Below, in pieces: positions 48,029 to 57,084 of a stretch of 64,000 nucleotides of DNA. Position 1 is the stretch's first letter; every line of letters begins with the position of its first letter. Made by a program: the position numbers and the translations under genes. This DNA is from Alteromonadaceae bacterium XY-R5 (GTDB taxonomy: Bacteria > Pseudomonadota > Gammaproteobacteria > Enterobacterales > Alteromonadaceae). Under the pieces are notes generated by a model that worked only from the letters and a program-made list of their open reading frames with translations, was not told where the DNA came from and made no database searches. Location: assembly GCA_001660395.1 (NCBI GenBank), contig LXWE01000003.1, positions 1 through 64,000 of the forward strand, written 5' to 3'.

Positions 48029-48928
48029 CTAGTGATCGTCATACCCCAGGCTACGCAATGCTCGTTCGTCATCGGCCCAGCCAGATTTCACTTTCACCCA
48101 CAGTTCCAGAAACACCTTGTTATCAAACAGGCGTTCCATATCTGCACGGGCTTCCGCACCAATGGTTTTCAGACGACTACCACCCTTACCAATAACCATG
48201 CGTTTTTGGGTTTCACGTTCCACCAAAATCAAACCATTTATGCGATATACCCCATTTTCGGTCATCACAAATTGTTCAATTTCAACGGTCACTGAATAAG
48301 GCAATTCATCCCCGGTAAAACGCATCAACTTTTCACGGATGATTTCCGCTGCCATAAAACGGCTGGAACGGTCAGTCACATAATCTTCCGGGAAGTAAAA
48401 TTCACTCTCCGGCAGTTGCGCCAATACCAGTTCACGCAACGACTCAACGTTTTTACCGTTTTTGGCGGACACAGGCATGATCTGAGCAAAACTATGTTTG
48501 CTTTGCATCAGTTGCAAATGTGGCAGCATTTCTTCTTTGTTTTTGACGTTGTCTGATTTATTCACGATCAACCAGCAAGGGATACCAGCGTTTTTAATTC
48601 GCTCCAATACCATCTCGTCTTCGTCACCCCAGCGGGTGCCTTCAACCACAAATAACACCAGGCTAACGTCTGCCAGAGAACTCTGCGCTGCACGGTTCAT
48701 CAATCGGTTAATGGCGCGTTTTTCTTCGCTGTGCAATCCCGGTGTATCCACGTAGATCGCCTGACGATTCTCCTCGGTATCAATCCCCATAATACGATGA
48801 CGAGTAGTTTGGGGTTTACGGGAAGTGATGCTTACCTTCTGGCCCAACAGTTTATTCAGCAGGGTCGATTTACCCACATTCGGTCGGCCAACGATGGCCA
48901 CCATGCCGCAATATGTGGCATCAGTCAT
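48029..48928 (-). CDS. era: GTPase Era
   Basis: Essential GTPase that binds the 3' end of 16S rRNA and helps mature the small subunit. The 299 residues have G1 [10 protein letters not shown]3 DTPGLH, G4 NKSD and a C-terminal KH domain with [13 protein letters not shown]. The start overlaps the rnc stop by 8 bases, the conserved rnc-era coupling. Confidence 0.96.
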   Translation of the reverse strand: MTDATYCGMVAIVGRPNVGKSTLLNKLLGQKVSITSRKPQTTRHRIMGIDTEENRQAIYVDTPGLHSEEKRAINRLMNRAAQSSLADVSLVLFVVEGTRWGDEDEMVLERIKNAGIPCWLIVNKSDNVKNKEEMLPHLQLMQSKHSFAQIMPVSAKNGKNVESLRELVLAQLPESEFYFPEDYVTDRSSRFMAAEIIREKLMRFTGDELPYSVTVEIEQFVMTENGVYRINGLILVERETQKRMVIGKGGSRLKTIGAEARADMERLFDNKVFLELWVKVKSGWADDERALRSLGYDDH

Positions 48929-49604
48929 TATTCAGTTTCTCCAGAATGATTCGCGCCGCAGCTTGTTCCGCCCGACGGCGGCTATTTCCTTTGGCTTCGA
49001 CGGGAGTGGCAAGTGCCGACACCCGACATTGGACGACAAAGGTTTGTGCATGATCCTTACCCAGAATATCAGTAACTTCATATTGGGGTAACGGCAGCTG
49101 CCTGCTTTGCAAATACTCCTGTAAACGAGTCTTGTCATCTTTAGTTTGTTGGTTGGGATCCAGCTTGTCGATACGAGAGGCGAACCAGTTAAGTAACAGT
49201 TCGCGCACCACTTCAATGCCAGATTCCAGATATATCGCACCGATAATGGCTTCGACGGCATCTGATAAAATCGAATCGCGACGATGGCCGCCGCTTTTCA
49301 ATTCACCCGGCCCCAAAATCAGCAAATCTCCCAACTCGAATTCACGGCCAATTTCCGCCAACGTATCGCCTTTTACCAGGCTGGAACGCATACGCGTGAG
49401 CTTACCTTCGGGTTGAGAGGGAAATTTGTGATACAAGGCATCGGCGATCACCATGCCTAAAACAGAATCGCCCAGATATTCCAGGCGTTCGTTGTGGTTC
49501 TTCGAGGCGCTTCGATGGGTCAGCGCCTGTTGCAAGGCGGCTGGGTCACGAAATTGATACCCCAGCCTTTTATATAAACGTGTATATGCAATCGGAAATG
49601 TCAT
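48921..49604 (-). CDS. rnc: ribonuclease III
   Basis: Double-strand-specific RNase that processes rRNA precursors and some mRNAs. The 227 residues have the catalytic signature [18 protein letters not shown], a second acidic cluster [13 protein letters not shown], and a C-terminal dsRNA-binding domain ([21 protein letters not shown] region). It directly follows lepB. Confidence 0.96.
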   Translation of the reverse strand: MTFPIAYTRLYKRLGYQFRDPAALQQALTHRSASKNHNERLEYLGDSVLGMVIADALYHKFPSQPEGKLTRMRSSLVKGDTLAEIGREFELGDLLILGPGELKSGGHRRDSILSDAVEAIIGAIYLESGIEVVRELLLNWFASRIDKLDPNQQTKDDKTRLQEYLQSRQLPLPQYEVTDILGKDHAQTFVVQCRVSALATPVEAKGNSRRRAEQAAARIILEKLNND

Positions 49605-50516
49605 TTACTCAATGCCACCTACGCGCTCAAACCTAACCCCAGTCGGGATCCAGCTTGGTACCCAGCTGCTGGGCGCGCGGTCAAATTCAAAACTGATCCA
49701 AATGGCTACGGCTTTACCGACCAGATTGGCATCAGGCACAAAGCCCCAAAAACGGCTGTCGCGGCTGTTATCACGATTATCACCCATTACAAAGTACTGA
49801 CCTTCCGGCACAATCCATTCGTCTTGTTCGGTGCCAGGTTGAGTGAAATACGCTTCAGGATTAATCCGCAACGACGGGTTACGCAAAATATCGTGGTCTA
49901 CACTTCCCAGTTGTTCATGGAAGCGCTCCAGTGGATACATGTTCTGATAGAACTCACCACGGTTCGCAAACTCCACGTCGACCGGCTTCATTGGTTCGCA
50001 CTTATCGGCACTGTCACATGCAGGTTTAATAAACACCTGCTTGTTACGATACACAACCGTATCACCTGGCAAACCAACCACTCTTTTAATGTAGTCCAGC
50101 GTAGGATCTTCTGGGTATTTGAATACCACGATATCGCCGCGTTTAGGGTCACCCGTTTCAATCATCTTACTGCGCCAAACCGGATCTTTAATGCCATAGG
50201 CAAATTTCTCGACCAGTATAAAGTCGCCCACCAACAGCGTTGGCATCATCGAGCCAGAGGGGATCTGAAACGGTTCATACAAAAATGAACGCAGTACCAG
50301 CACAAAGGCAATGACCGGGAAGATTTGCTTGGCGGTGTCGACCAAGTATGGCTCTTCTGCCAGTTTTCCCATTGCTGATTCGTCCAGGCCGGTATTTGCC
50401 TGAGCCACTGCGATTTTTTCTTTACGTTTTGGGGCGAACATCAGAGCGTCCGCCAGCCAGATCAAGCCACTTGCCAGCGTGACAACGACTAACAGAATCG
50501 AGAAATAATTGGCCAT
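49605..50516 (-). CDS. lepB: signal peptidase I
   Basis: Membrane-bound Ser/Lys protease that removes signal peptides from exported proteins. The 303 residues have two N-terminal membrane helices, catalytic Ser in SGSMMPTLLVGDFI, catalytic Lys in YIKRVVGLPGD and the signature GDNRDNSRDSR. It follows lepA without a gap and is co-transcribed with rnc-era. Confidence 0.96.
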   Translation of the reverse strand: MANYFSILLVVVTLASGLIWLADALMFAPKRKEKIAVAQANTGLDESAMGKLAEEPYLVDTAKQIFPVIAFVLVLRSFLYEPFQIPSGSMMPTLLVGDFILVEKFAYGIKDPVWRSKMIETGDPKRGDIVVFKYPEDPTLDYIKRVVGLPGDTVVYRNKQVFIKPACDSADKCEPMKPVDVEFANRGEFYQNMYPLERFHEQLGSVDHDILRNPSLRINPEAYFTQPGTEQDEWIVPEGQYFVMGDNRDNSRDSRFWGFVPDANLVGKAVAIWISFEFDRAPSSWVPSWIPTGVRFERVGGIE

Positions 50517-52313
50517 CTATTTTCCTACTTTTAGTATCGCCAGGAAGGCATCCTGTGGAAGCTCCACGTTACCAACCTGCTTCATCCGTTTTTTACCTTC
50601 TTTTTGCTTCTGTAAGAGTTTCTTCTTACGGCTTACGTCACCACCATAACACTTCGCGATTACGTTTTTACGTAATTGTTTTACCGTGCTTCGGGCAATG
50701 ATGTGGTTGCCAATGGCAGCCTGAATGGCGATATCAAACATCTGTCTGGGGATCAGCTCACGCAGTTTTTCTACCAGGTCACGACCACGGGTTTGGGCAT
50801 TATCCCTGTGAGTAATGACAGCAAGGGCGTCTACACGTTCCCCGTTGATTAAAATATCTACCCGCACCATGTCAGCAGCCTGGAACTTCTTAAAGTTATA
50901 ATCCAGTGACGCAAAACCACGGCTGGTCGATTTCAAACGGTCGAAGAAATCCAGTACCACTTCCGCCATAGGCAGTTCGTAAGTGACAGCAACCTGCTTA
51001 CCGTGGTAAGTCATGTTGGTTTGCATACCGCGCTTTTCCACACATAGGGTAATCACGTTACCCAGGTAGTCTTGCGGCACCAGAATGTTAGCTTCAACAA
51101 TTGGCTCACGCATTTCAGCAATGTCGTTCACAGCTGGCAGCTTGGCTGGACTGTCTACCGTCAGGGTTTCATTGCGGGTCGTCAGTACTTCATAAATTAC
51201 TGTCGGTGCCGTGGTGATCAGATCCAGGTCATATTCACGTTCCAAACGCTCCTGAATGATCTCCATGTGCAGCATGCCCAAAAAGCCGATACGGAAACCA
51301 AAGCCCAAGGCTGCGGAGCTTTCGGGTTCGAAGAACAGTGACGCATCGTTCAGGCTCAGTTTGTTCAGGGCATCACGGAAGTCTTCGTAATCGTCAGAAC
51401 TGACCGGGAACACACCTGCGTATACCTGAGGCTTCACTTTCTTAAAGCCCGGTAACGGCTTATCAGCTGGATTACGTGCAGAGGTAATGGTATCGCCCAC
51501 CGGCGCACCATGAATCTCTTTAATACCCGCAATGATAAAACCTACTTCACCGGCTTTCAGTTCTTTGGTTTCAGTCTGCTTAGGCGTAAAAATACCAATC
51601 TTATCTGTCTGGTGAATCTGACCGTTCGACATGATTTTGATCTTGTCACCAGATTTCAATGTACCGTGCATCACCCGCACCAGCGATACAACACCCTGAT
51701 AATTATCAAACCAGGAATCCACGATCAGTGCCTGCAATGGCGCATCCGGATCACCTTCGGGTGGCGGTACCTTGTTTACAATCTCTTCTAATACATCTTC
51801 GATGCCCACACCGGTTTTTGCTGAACAACGTACGGCATCAATAGCATCAATCCCAACGATGTCTTCAATCTCTTCGGCAACGCGCTCTGGCTCCGCCTGA
51901 GGCAAATCGATTTTATTGAGGATAGGCACAACTTCCATATCCATTTCGATAGCGGTGTAACAGTTGGCCAGGGTCTGCGCTTCTACACCCTGCCCGGCAT
52001 CAACCACTAACAGCGCACCTTCACAGGCGGCCAGTGAACGAGATACTTCATAGGTAAAGTCCACGTGTCCTGGGGTATCGATAAAGTTCAGCTGATAGGT
52101 TTCGCCGCTTTTAGCGGTGTAGTTCAGGGTAACGCTCTGCGCTTTAATGGTAATACCGCGTTCACGCTCCAGATCCATTGAGTCCAAAACCTGGGCGGCC
52201 ATTTCACGCTCGGTCAACCCGCCACAATGTTGGATCAAACGGTCCGACAGAGTCGATTTACCGTGGTCGATGTGCGCGATAATGCTGAAATTTCGTATAT
52301 GTTTGTGTTGCAT
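50517..52313 (-). CDS. lepA: elongation factor 4 (LepA)
   Basis: Translational GTPase that influences ribosome assembly and stalled translocation. The 598 residues have the G1 loop [10 protein letters not shown]3 DTPGHVDF, G4 NKIDLP and a basic C-terminal LepA domain ending [22 protein letters not shown]. It heads the lepA-lepB-rnc-era operon. Confidence 0.97.
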   Translation of the reverse strand: MQHKHIRNFSIIAHIDHGKSTLSDRLIQHCGGLTEREMAAQVLDSMDLERERGITIKAQSVTLNYTAKSGETYQLNFIDTPGHVDFTYEVSRSLAACEGALLVVDAGQGVEAQTLANCYTAIEMDMEVVPILNKIDLPQAEPERVAEEIEDIVGIDAIDAVRCSAKTGVGIEDVLEEIVNKVPPPEGDPDAPLQALIVDSWFDNYQGVVSLVRVMHGTLKSGDKIKIMSNGQIHQTDKIGIFTPKQTETKELKAGEVGFIIAGIKEIHGAPVGDTITSARNPADKPLPGFKKVKPQVYAGVFPVSSDDYEDFRDALNKLSLNDASLFFEPESSAALGFGFRIGFLGMLHMEIIQERLEREYDLDLITTAPTVIYEVLTTRNETLTVDSPAKLPAVNDIAEMREPIVEANILVPQDYLGNVITLCVEKRGMQTNMTYHGKQVAVTYELPMAEVVLDFFDRLKSTSRGFASLDYNFKKFQAADMVRVDILINGERVDALAVITHRDNAQTRGRDLVEKLRELIPRQMFDIAIQAAIGNHIIARSTVKQLRKNVIAKCYGGDVSRKKKLLQKQKEGKKRMKQVGNVELPQDAFLAILKVGK

Positions 52314-52706
52314 ACAGATTAACTATTTACCTACTGCATTGCCCCGAGCCGGTGGACATCCTCAGCGGATGATATGCTCAGTTGCGGAAATTAAAACGAC
52401 TGCTATTTGGGCGGGGATTTTACAGTGTTTGAGGGCATTTAGCGACTGGCAAGCTCATCTTTTGCGCCTTTCAGCGCTAAGCGTGATAAGGCAAATCATT
52501 CACTGGCCTCACCAGGCCAATTTATCAGCCCTTAAAATGAATACTTAGATAACAACTGCAAAGCAAACAAACTTGACCAGTAAGCGCTATTTAACTGTCA
52601 TAATCCGATTTAAATTAAGAAATAAAATTTTATTAATCAGATTGTTATAGAAATCCACCAGGCAAAGCCTTTAGCCCTACCTGACAGAAAAATTAGATCT
52701 GAATGA
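52314..52706. other. lepA leader and spacer to the GGDEF gene
   Basis: This 393-base stretch holds no convincing gene. On the minus strand an extended -10 like TGTAAAAT (about 52417-52424) could serve lepA, with a poor -35. A small stem CATCC / GGATG lies near 52360. The part near 52600-52650 is AT-rich. I see no clear terminator for the GGDEF gene. Confidence 0.4.
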
Positions 52707-54461
52707 CTAGATACGGCCTAAGATCCGACTGGGCAAGGGTAACTCCGGTCGATACACCTCGGTGCGGTTGCGGCCAGCCAATTTGGCCTGATACATAGCT
52801 GCATCAGAACAGGCAAACAAACGGTGTAACTGAAAACTACAGATTGGCGTACTCGCAATACCGAAACTGGCAGTTACCTCAAACTTTTCGCCAGTGACAC
52901 TGGTATCCAAATTGGCAATAGCGCGACGACAGGCTTCTGTCACACGCATTGCCTTTTTCTCGTCACAACCGGGCATTAAAATCGCGAATTCTTCCCCGCC
53001 CATCCGGCCGATAAAATCGGTACGACGTATTTCAAGTCTAATCGCATCGATTGTTGCCTTTAGCACCCAGTCACCCGTCTGATGACCCCAGGTATCATTA
53101 ATATTTTTAAAATGGTCCAAATCAAACAGCACAAAATGTACTGTTTGGCCCGACTGTCGGGCTAATTTAATAGAAGCTTCCGCGCATTCACTAAAGTGAG
53201 TACGACTAAAACAGCCGGTAAGATGGTCTTTTTGGGTGATGTCTTCAAGCTTACGTCGGATTTGATGGGTTTTGAAAAGCCAGAACAGTGAGCCAAATAA
53301 CACCATCATGATCATAACCAGCATCATGCGATTATTTAGGGCTTCGGTTTCAGCAAGTTCAGCCCGGGAGCGTAAAATGTCGTTTTCTCTGGCAGCAGCG
53401 GCCAGCTTATTGTCCATTTCCAGCTTAGCTTTTTGTACTGCAACTTTTTTGGCGAGGTTTTCAGTTTTTAATTTATTATCGTATTCTTCGAATTTCAGGC
53501 GGTATTCGTAGGCTTGTTTGTAGTTACCTTGCATAGATTTTATCTTTGATAACTTATCAAAAGCCTCACTTATAATATCTACAGCCGTACTATCACTCAC
53601 GTTATCAATCAATTTAGAAAAAGTAACTTCCGCTTCCAAGAGTCGCCCTAACTCATAATTATTATTTGCCATTAACAAATCATAATAATTCAACATCGGA
53701 ATATAAGAAACTTCTTGCAAACCATAATAATCAGGCTGCAACACACTTAGAGATTCGTTAAACATCTCCTTTTTAAAATAATAAAGGGCCAAATTGTATA
53801 CAGAATAGTAATATCTACTTTTATCCTTAACTTTTTGGCATAACTTTACAGAATCTAACAAATATTCATAACTGATATTTACATTGGATTGGATAGCTGA
53901 CCAGTTAGCTACATTATCAAGCGAACACTTCTGCTTTTCTGTTAATATGTCACGTTCTAAGCTTTCATAGTAATTTTCAACCAGTTCGTGATCACCAGTA
54001 GAACTATAGAAAATTATAGTTGCAGAATACAGACTAAAATCATGAGAGTTATTATTTGAAATAAGAGAAAAACCCTTTTCCCATTCCCCAAGATGTCCGT
54101 AGACATTCAACAATTTAACAAAAGCTTTTTTATTAACATCATCATATTCACTTTCCCTTATAACTTTCTCCAGAACTACCTGCACATCCTTAAATTTACC
54201 ATCGAGTTCAAGAATTGAAGAATAATTGAGAAGAAAAGTGAAATAATCATGACCAACAAGAACTCTTTTAGATAATTCGGAATATATATTTTTCGCTGTA
54301 AAGATATCAGAATTTAAAAGTGAGCTATACTGATAATCCAGCAACTTTTGATCAGAAAAACCCACCCATTCAGTGTTAGGTTCTTCGGAAAATAAAAATG
54401 TCGAATAAAGGATAAAGAGTGCTAGCAATTTGCAGTTTCGCACTCTGATTCTAATACTCAA
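52707..54461 (-). CDS. exported TPR-like repeat protein with membrane helix and GGDEF domain
   Basis: A 584-residue predicted diguanylate cyclase. It has a signal peptide (KLLALFILYSTFLFS), a helical periplasmic region with TPR-like repeats (about 30-340), a coiled coil, one membrane helix (MMLVMIMMVLFGSLFWLF) and a C-terminal GGDEF domain with intact GRMGGEEF and I-site RRTD five residues before it. The first half (53.5-54.5 kb) is markedly AT-rich compared with its own 3' half and the neighbours, suggesting mosaic origin. The start codon is uncertain: TTG at 54461 opens the frame, GTG at 54443 would give a more typical signal peptide. It follows the small gene by 27 bases. Confidence 0.85.
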   Translation of the reverse strand: MSIRIRVRNCKLLALFILYSTFLFSEEPNTEWVGFSDQKLLDYQYSSLLNSDIFTAKNIYSELSKRVLVGHDYFTFLLNYSSILELDGKFKDVQVVLEKVIRESEYDDVNKKAFVKLLNVYGHLGEWEKGFSLISNNNSHDFSLYSATIIFYSSTGDHELVENYYESLERDILTEKQKCSLDNVANWSAIQSNVNISYEYLLDSVKLCQKVKDKSRYYYSVYNLALYYFKKEMFNESLSVLQPDYYGLQEVSYIPMLNYYDLLMANNNYELGRLLEAEVTFSKLIDNVSDSTAVDIISEAFDKLSKIKSMQGNYKQAYEYRLKFEEYDNKLKTENLAKKVAVQKAKLEMDNKLAAAARENDILRSRAELAETEALNNRMMLVMIMMVLFGSLFWLFKTHQIRRKLEDITQKDHLTGCFSRTHFSECAEASIKLARQSGQTVHFVLFDLDHFKNINDTWGHQTGDWVLKATIDAIRLEIRRTDFIGRMGGEEFAILMPGCDEKKAMRVTEACRRAIANLDTSVTGEKFEVTASFGIASTPICSFQLHRLFACSDAAMYQAKLAGRNRTEVYRPELPLPSRILGRI

Positions 54462-54488
54462 TTTAAATCACATATCTTAATAAAAATA

Positions 54489-54653
54489 TTAATCAAATGA
54501 AGCTGTTTGGCTCATATTCGGCGCGACTTCATCATCCTCTTCCTCTTTCTCACCCATCAGTTTAATTACTAATGCACGATCAGCAGGGCTGAGTTTATCC
54601 AGCGTCAGTTCTCCGTCCATGCCTAATAGTTCGATCAGTTTAATAGCACTCAT
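54489..54653 (-). CDS. small peptide, candidate split-borosin precursor
   Basis: A 54-residue gene with a strong ribosome binding site (GGAG, 8 bases before ATG), 19 bases after the methyltransferase stop. The sequence begins MSAIKLIELLGMDGEL, has a second helix-like stretch (LDKLSPADRALVIKLMGEK), an acidic run (EEEDDE) and a polar tail VAPNMSQTASFD. By eye, the LG-D--L and LS-AD-A-V---MGE elements recall the helices of the SonA leader domain, in shortened form; the tail could be the methylated core. This is an inference from position and a visual comparison. It could also be an unrelated regulatory peptide. Confidence 0.7.
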   Translation of the reverse strand: MSAIKLIELLGMDGELTLDKLSPADRALVIKLMGEKEEEDDEVAPNMSQTASFD

Positions 54654-54672
54654 TCTATTATCTCCGTTTTGG

Positions 54673-55491
54673 TTATTGGTTTAAGGCGTGTAATTTATTC
54701 ATGATGCTCTGGTTGAACTGCATTTTTTGTGCAGGCGGTATAACCAAAGTTTCCACCAAATCAATGTCGATGCTGGCAAAGTCTTGTAAGGCAAACCAGC
54801 GAATGCTGGGCTTATCCATGGGTAAAAACGGGGCTTTGTATAACGCCACCTGATGCTCGGCCGGATAGGTTTCGCAGAGTAAGTCGACTAATACCTGACG
54901 CTGTGCGGGGGTAGAAGGCTGATTTTTAATTTGGGTGTCACCCGCATGAGCAGGTTGCCAAAGCAGAAGATAAGCAGTGGGGTCAATTTTACGCTGATAA
55001 AACATAAACTGGCTGGTTTCATAGCTTTGGCAGCCGTAGCGGGCGGGATCTATTCCCATGTCCGCATACAAACAGGCATCAGCAGAAATCCCCGGCTCCA
55101 TATGGGCGGTGTAGCCTTCGGCGCGAGCTTCTTCAATGACTTTGTGAGTAGACCAGGCAAATACCCCAGGGTGACCATAAAATACCGCTACCACTTTTAA
55201 ACCATCGCGCACGGCAGCCAGCATGGCATCCACCATTTCACGGTAGGTAATACGGCGGTCTTTCTCTATCCCGTAATACTCGCCCAAATTGCGGGTATTG
55301 GGGTTAAGGGTAGTGATCCAGTCACGTACCAGCATAGGGCAGCAGTAAAAGACTAAATCGGCCTTTTCAATATAAGTGCGGGAACGTGGGGTAATATGCG
55401 CACCTAGCATAATGCCAGGGCCAACCACCACAATACTGCCTTTGATCTTGCTCGCTGTAGCTGAGTCTTGTTTTATAGTCATAGTATTCAT
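54673..55491 (-). CDS. borosin-type peptide alpha-N-methyltransferase, copy 1
   Basis: SAM-dependent methyltransferase of the tetrapyrrole-methylase fold, 272 residues from the ATG at 55491. It resembles, from memory, SonM of Shewanella oneidensis, which methylates backbone amides of a separate precursor peptide. Shared features are GPGIMLGAH, YGHPGVFAWSTHKVI, AHMEPGISADACLYADMGID and ending IPPAQKM. The pair Arg79 and Tyr83 has the spacing of the catalytic Arg72/Tyr76 of OphMA. It lacks the C-terminal precursor fused in fungal borosins. An extended frame from GTG 55515 adds a Cys-rich NFPCCC stretch but has no proper ribosome binding site. Confidence 0.85.
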   Translation of the reverse strand: MNTMTIKQDSATASKIKGSIVVVGPGIMLGAHITPRSRTYIEKADLVFYCCPMLVRDWITTLNPNTRNLGEYYGIEKDRRITYREMVDAMLAAVRDGLKVVAVFYGHPGVFAWSTHKVIEEARAEGYTAHMEPGISADACLYADMGIDPARYGCQSYETSQFMFYQRKIDPTAYLLLWQPAHAGDTQIKNQPSTPAQRQVLVDLLCETYPAEHQVALYKAPFLPMDKPSIRWFALQDFASIDIDLVETLVIPPAQKMQFNQSIMNKLHALNQ

Positions 55492-55567
55492 GCAACAACA
55501 GGGGAAATTACTCACCCTTTACATTATTACCATCCCCCCCCTTTGGCAACACTTAAACGGCTGTTCT

Positions 55568-55596
55568 AATATGAAATTTCACCAAACTTTCATATT
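55568..55596. promoter_or_regulatory. inverted repeat between the two methyltransferase genes
   Basis: A 9-base inverted repeat AATATGAAA / TTTCATATT with an 11-base loop, AT-rich, in the 140-base spacer. A run of eight C (eight G on the coding strand) follows at 55534-55541. Together they could control expression of copy 1. Confidence 0.4.
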
Positions 55597-55631
55597 TCAA
55601 AAATTGGATTATTTTGGTTTTACCCAGACAA

Positions 55632-56438
55632 CTAGACCTGTTGCTGTAGTCGCTTTAATTTTTCTAACACGGTTTTATCCACCTGCATTTTTTTCGCTGG
55701 CGGGATCACCAGCGTTGAGTTCATAGTCAGGCGTTGGTTGGCGAAATCTTCTAATGCAAACCAGTCGATACGCGGTTTATCAAGGGGTAAAAAGGGCGCT
55801 TCGTAAATGGCGATTTGGTGCCCTGACGGATAGTCTTCTAACAATAATTCCACCAACACCTGACGCTGGGCAGCATTGGAATGCTGGGTGGTAATGCTAA
55901 GCTCACCGGCCAGGGCTGGCTGCCATAAAATCAGGTAAGATGCAGGCTCGTATCTTGGCCGATAAAACATAAAGGCGCTGGCTTCAAAGCTCTGGCAGCC
56001 AAACTGACCAGGGTCGATGCCCATATCGGCATAGAGGCAGGCATCCGCAGAAATGCCCGGTTCCATATGGGCGGCATAACCTTCGCTTTTTGCCACTTCA
56101 ATGACCTTGTGAGGTGACCAGGCAAATACGCCTGGGTGACCGTAATACACAGCCACCACTTTAAGGCCATCGCGCACAGCGGCCATCATCGCATCCACCA
56201 TTTCCTGATAGGTTTGGCTGCGCACTTTGCCTTCGCCGTATAAATCCAGCAGGCTGTTAAAATTCGGGTTCAGGGTCTCCAGCCAACGGTTAATAATGGG
56301 CGGGCAGCAGCTAAACACAATATCGGCTTTTTCAATGTAATTGCGCGAACGGGGAGGTAAGTGAGCGCCGAGCATAATGCCTGGGCCAACCACAACGATA
56401 CTGCCTTTAGGTGTATCGGCAGAAACAGAGGTATTCAT
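55632..56438 (-). CDS. borosin-type peptide alpha-N-methyltransferase, copy 2
   Basis: Close paralogue of the neighbouring methyltransferase (268 residues; the same GPGIMLGAH, YGHPGVFAWSPHKVI, EPGISADACLYADMGID, IPPAKKM). The catalytic Arg/Tyr spacing is kept (Arg73, Tyr77). Copy 2 is first in the transcript, copy 1 second. The differences concentrate around residues 46-75 and the C terminus, the regions expected to contact the precursor, so the two could differ in substrate or form a heteromer; that is inference. Confidence 0.85.
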   Translation of the reverse strand: MNTSVSADTPKGSIVVVGPGIMLGAHLPPRSRNYIEKADIVFSCCPPIINRWLETLNPNFNSLLDLYGEGKVRSQTYQEMVDAMMAAVRDGLKVVAVYYGHPGVFAWSPHKVIEVAKSEGYAAHMEPGISADACLYADMGIDPGQFGCQSFEASAFMFYRPRYEPASYLILWQPALAGELSITTQHSNAAQRQVLVELLLEDYPSGHQIAIYEAPFLPLDKPRIDWFALEDFANQRLTMNSTLVIPPAKKMQVDKTVLEKLKRLQQQV

Positions 56439-56565
56439 TCCGGAGTATCTTTATTCGTATAACTTTATCACCCTTAGCGTATGCCATCGGCGACAGCAGG
56501 ACAAGCGTAAAATGTCTGGAATGAGCGACATAATTGTTTCAGAAGGTAAGACGATAGTAGGCAAG

Positions 56566-56592
56566 AAAAAGGCGACTCAAAGTCGCCTTTTT
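56566..56592 (-). terminator. terminator after rseC
   Basis: Stem AAAAAGGCGACT / AGTCGCCTTTTT with loop CAA, just beyond the rseC stop. It separates the rpoE operon from the methyltransferase operon. Confidence 0.85.
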
Positions 56593-56595
56593 GTT

Positions 56596-57084
56596 TTATT
56601 TTTGCAGCTCTATTTGCTGCACTTCTATCACCTGCTGCTCAGGGGGTAACAGTCCAAGCAATCTGGGGTGATACTGTTGTTTACTGTCAGTTTGCAAATG
56701 TTTACGCACTTGCAAAAAGCACAAAGCTGTCATCGCCAGTGTAAAGGCGATTAGATAACCTTCATGAACCAGGCCAAATTGTGGCATCAACCACTGACCT
56801 AGCAAGGCGCTGCCCACTAAAGCAAACAGAGGTAGTAAGTACATCAGTGCCGATGCGCCAAGTAAGGCCTGTTCAGGAATCCCCAAACGCACTCTTTGGC
56901 CTACCCGCGCCTTTTCAGCACAGCGCAACACCAGGGTTTCAGTTTTGGGTGAAAAGGCTTTGGCCACAGTGCCAGTGCCGCAATTAGATTCCGCCTGACA
57001 GCTACCACAGGTAGATTTTATCTGAGTTTCAACCCAGATGTGATCCTGATCTACAGCTTTGATGACGCCGATTTCTTCAATCAT
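56596..57084 (-). CDS. rseC: SoxR-reducing / sigmaE regulatory protein RseC
   Basis: Inner membrane protein of 162 residues with an N-terminal Cys cluster (CGSCQAESNCGTG) and two membrane helices (ALMYLLPLFALVGSALLGQW, AFTLAMTALCFLQV). RseC has been linked to positive modulation of sigmaE and to reduction of SoxR in E. coli. The ATG overlaps the rseB stop (ATGA). It is the last gene of rpoE-rseA-rseB-rseC. Confidence 0.92.
   Translation of the reverse strand: MIEEIGVIKAVDQDHIWVETQIKSTCGSCQAESNCGTGTVAKAFSPKTETLVLRCAEKARVGQRVRLGIPEQALLGASALMYLLPLFALVGSALLGQWLMPQFGLVHEGYLIAFTLAMTALCFLQVRKHLQTDSKQQYHPRLLGLLPPEQQVIEVQQIELQK

Noticed and set aside
54673-56438. Simple annotation as siroheme or precorrin methylases
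   Set aside because: No cobalamin or siroheme genes are near, and the motif set with Arg-x3-Tyr and EPGISADACL matches the borosin group better.
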